From an uncultured Saprospirales bacterium (GTDB lineage: Bacteria; Bacteroidota; Bacteroidia; Chitinophagales; Saprospiraceae): a stretch of DNA of 6,434 bases. The DNA lies in contig CALAZP010000002.1 in NCBI GenBank assembly GCA_937926355.1, positions 1-6,434 on the forward strand. The letters run 5' to 3'. Shown one piece after another: positions 6,375 to 6,434 of the stretch (position 1 is its first letter; each line of letters opens with the position of its first letter). A program made the position numbers and the translations under genes. The notes under the pieces were generated by a model. That model saw nothing but the letters and a program-made list of their open reading frames with translations. It was not told the origin of the DNA and did no database searches.

Positions 6375-6434
6375 ATCCTTTTATGTTCCTAATGAAATTC
6401 ATAATAGTTGGTTAGTTTGAATTCTGTATGTGCT

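Noticed and set aside
6412..6419. TTAGTTTG as a plus-strand -7 box at the window end
   Set aside because: The second base does not fit TAnnTTTG and no gene follows within the window.

Overview
The window reads as an ordinary chromosomal segment of a Bacteroidota bacterium, probably a free-living Cytophagales- or Saprospirales-like lineage. This placement is an inference. It rests on the AT-rich sequence, the A/T-rich leaders without a well-placed Shine-Dalgarno site, an Obg GTPase of Bacteroidota style (ITKSD motif, no C-terminal OCT domain), and a secreted bacterial S10 serine carboxypeptidase. I see no rRNA, tRNA, CRISPR array, insertion sequence, phage gene or integration site.

Layout. 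Positions 1-114 are non-coding leader with one weak candidate Bacteroidota-type promoter. Positions 115-1122 (+) encode the ribosome-assembly GTPase Obg. Positions 1079-1318 hold a decayed tandem repeat with an exact 112-bp period. It starts inside the last 15 codons of obg and fills much of the gap before the convergent genes. The rest of the window is a compact minus-strand cluster, read from high to low coordinates: APC-superfamily amino acid permease (4959-6374), an aldo/keto reductase fused to a Rid/YjgF domain (3486-4955), a secreted S10 carboxypeptidase-like protein (1970-3448), and a 198-residue protein I do not recognise (1368-1964). Gaps in the cluster are 3, 37 and 5 nt, so it is very probably one operon with translational coupling at two of its three junctions.

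How the genes may work together (inference). The S10 enzyme would trim amino acids from the C-termini of peptides outside the cytoplasm. The permease would bring an amino acid or amine across the inner membrane. The AKR-Rid protein could reduce a carbonyl produced from it, with the Rid half handling or sensing a reactive enamine/imine or related intermediate. The fourth protein has no signal peptide and is probably cytoplasmic. Obg is a separate, convergent housekeeping gene.

The two most notable items are the AKR-Rid fusion, whose Rid half lacks the arginine used by RidA-type deaminases, and the tandem repeat that duplicates the 3' end and stop codon of obg two to three times.
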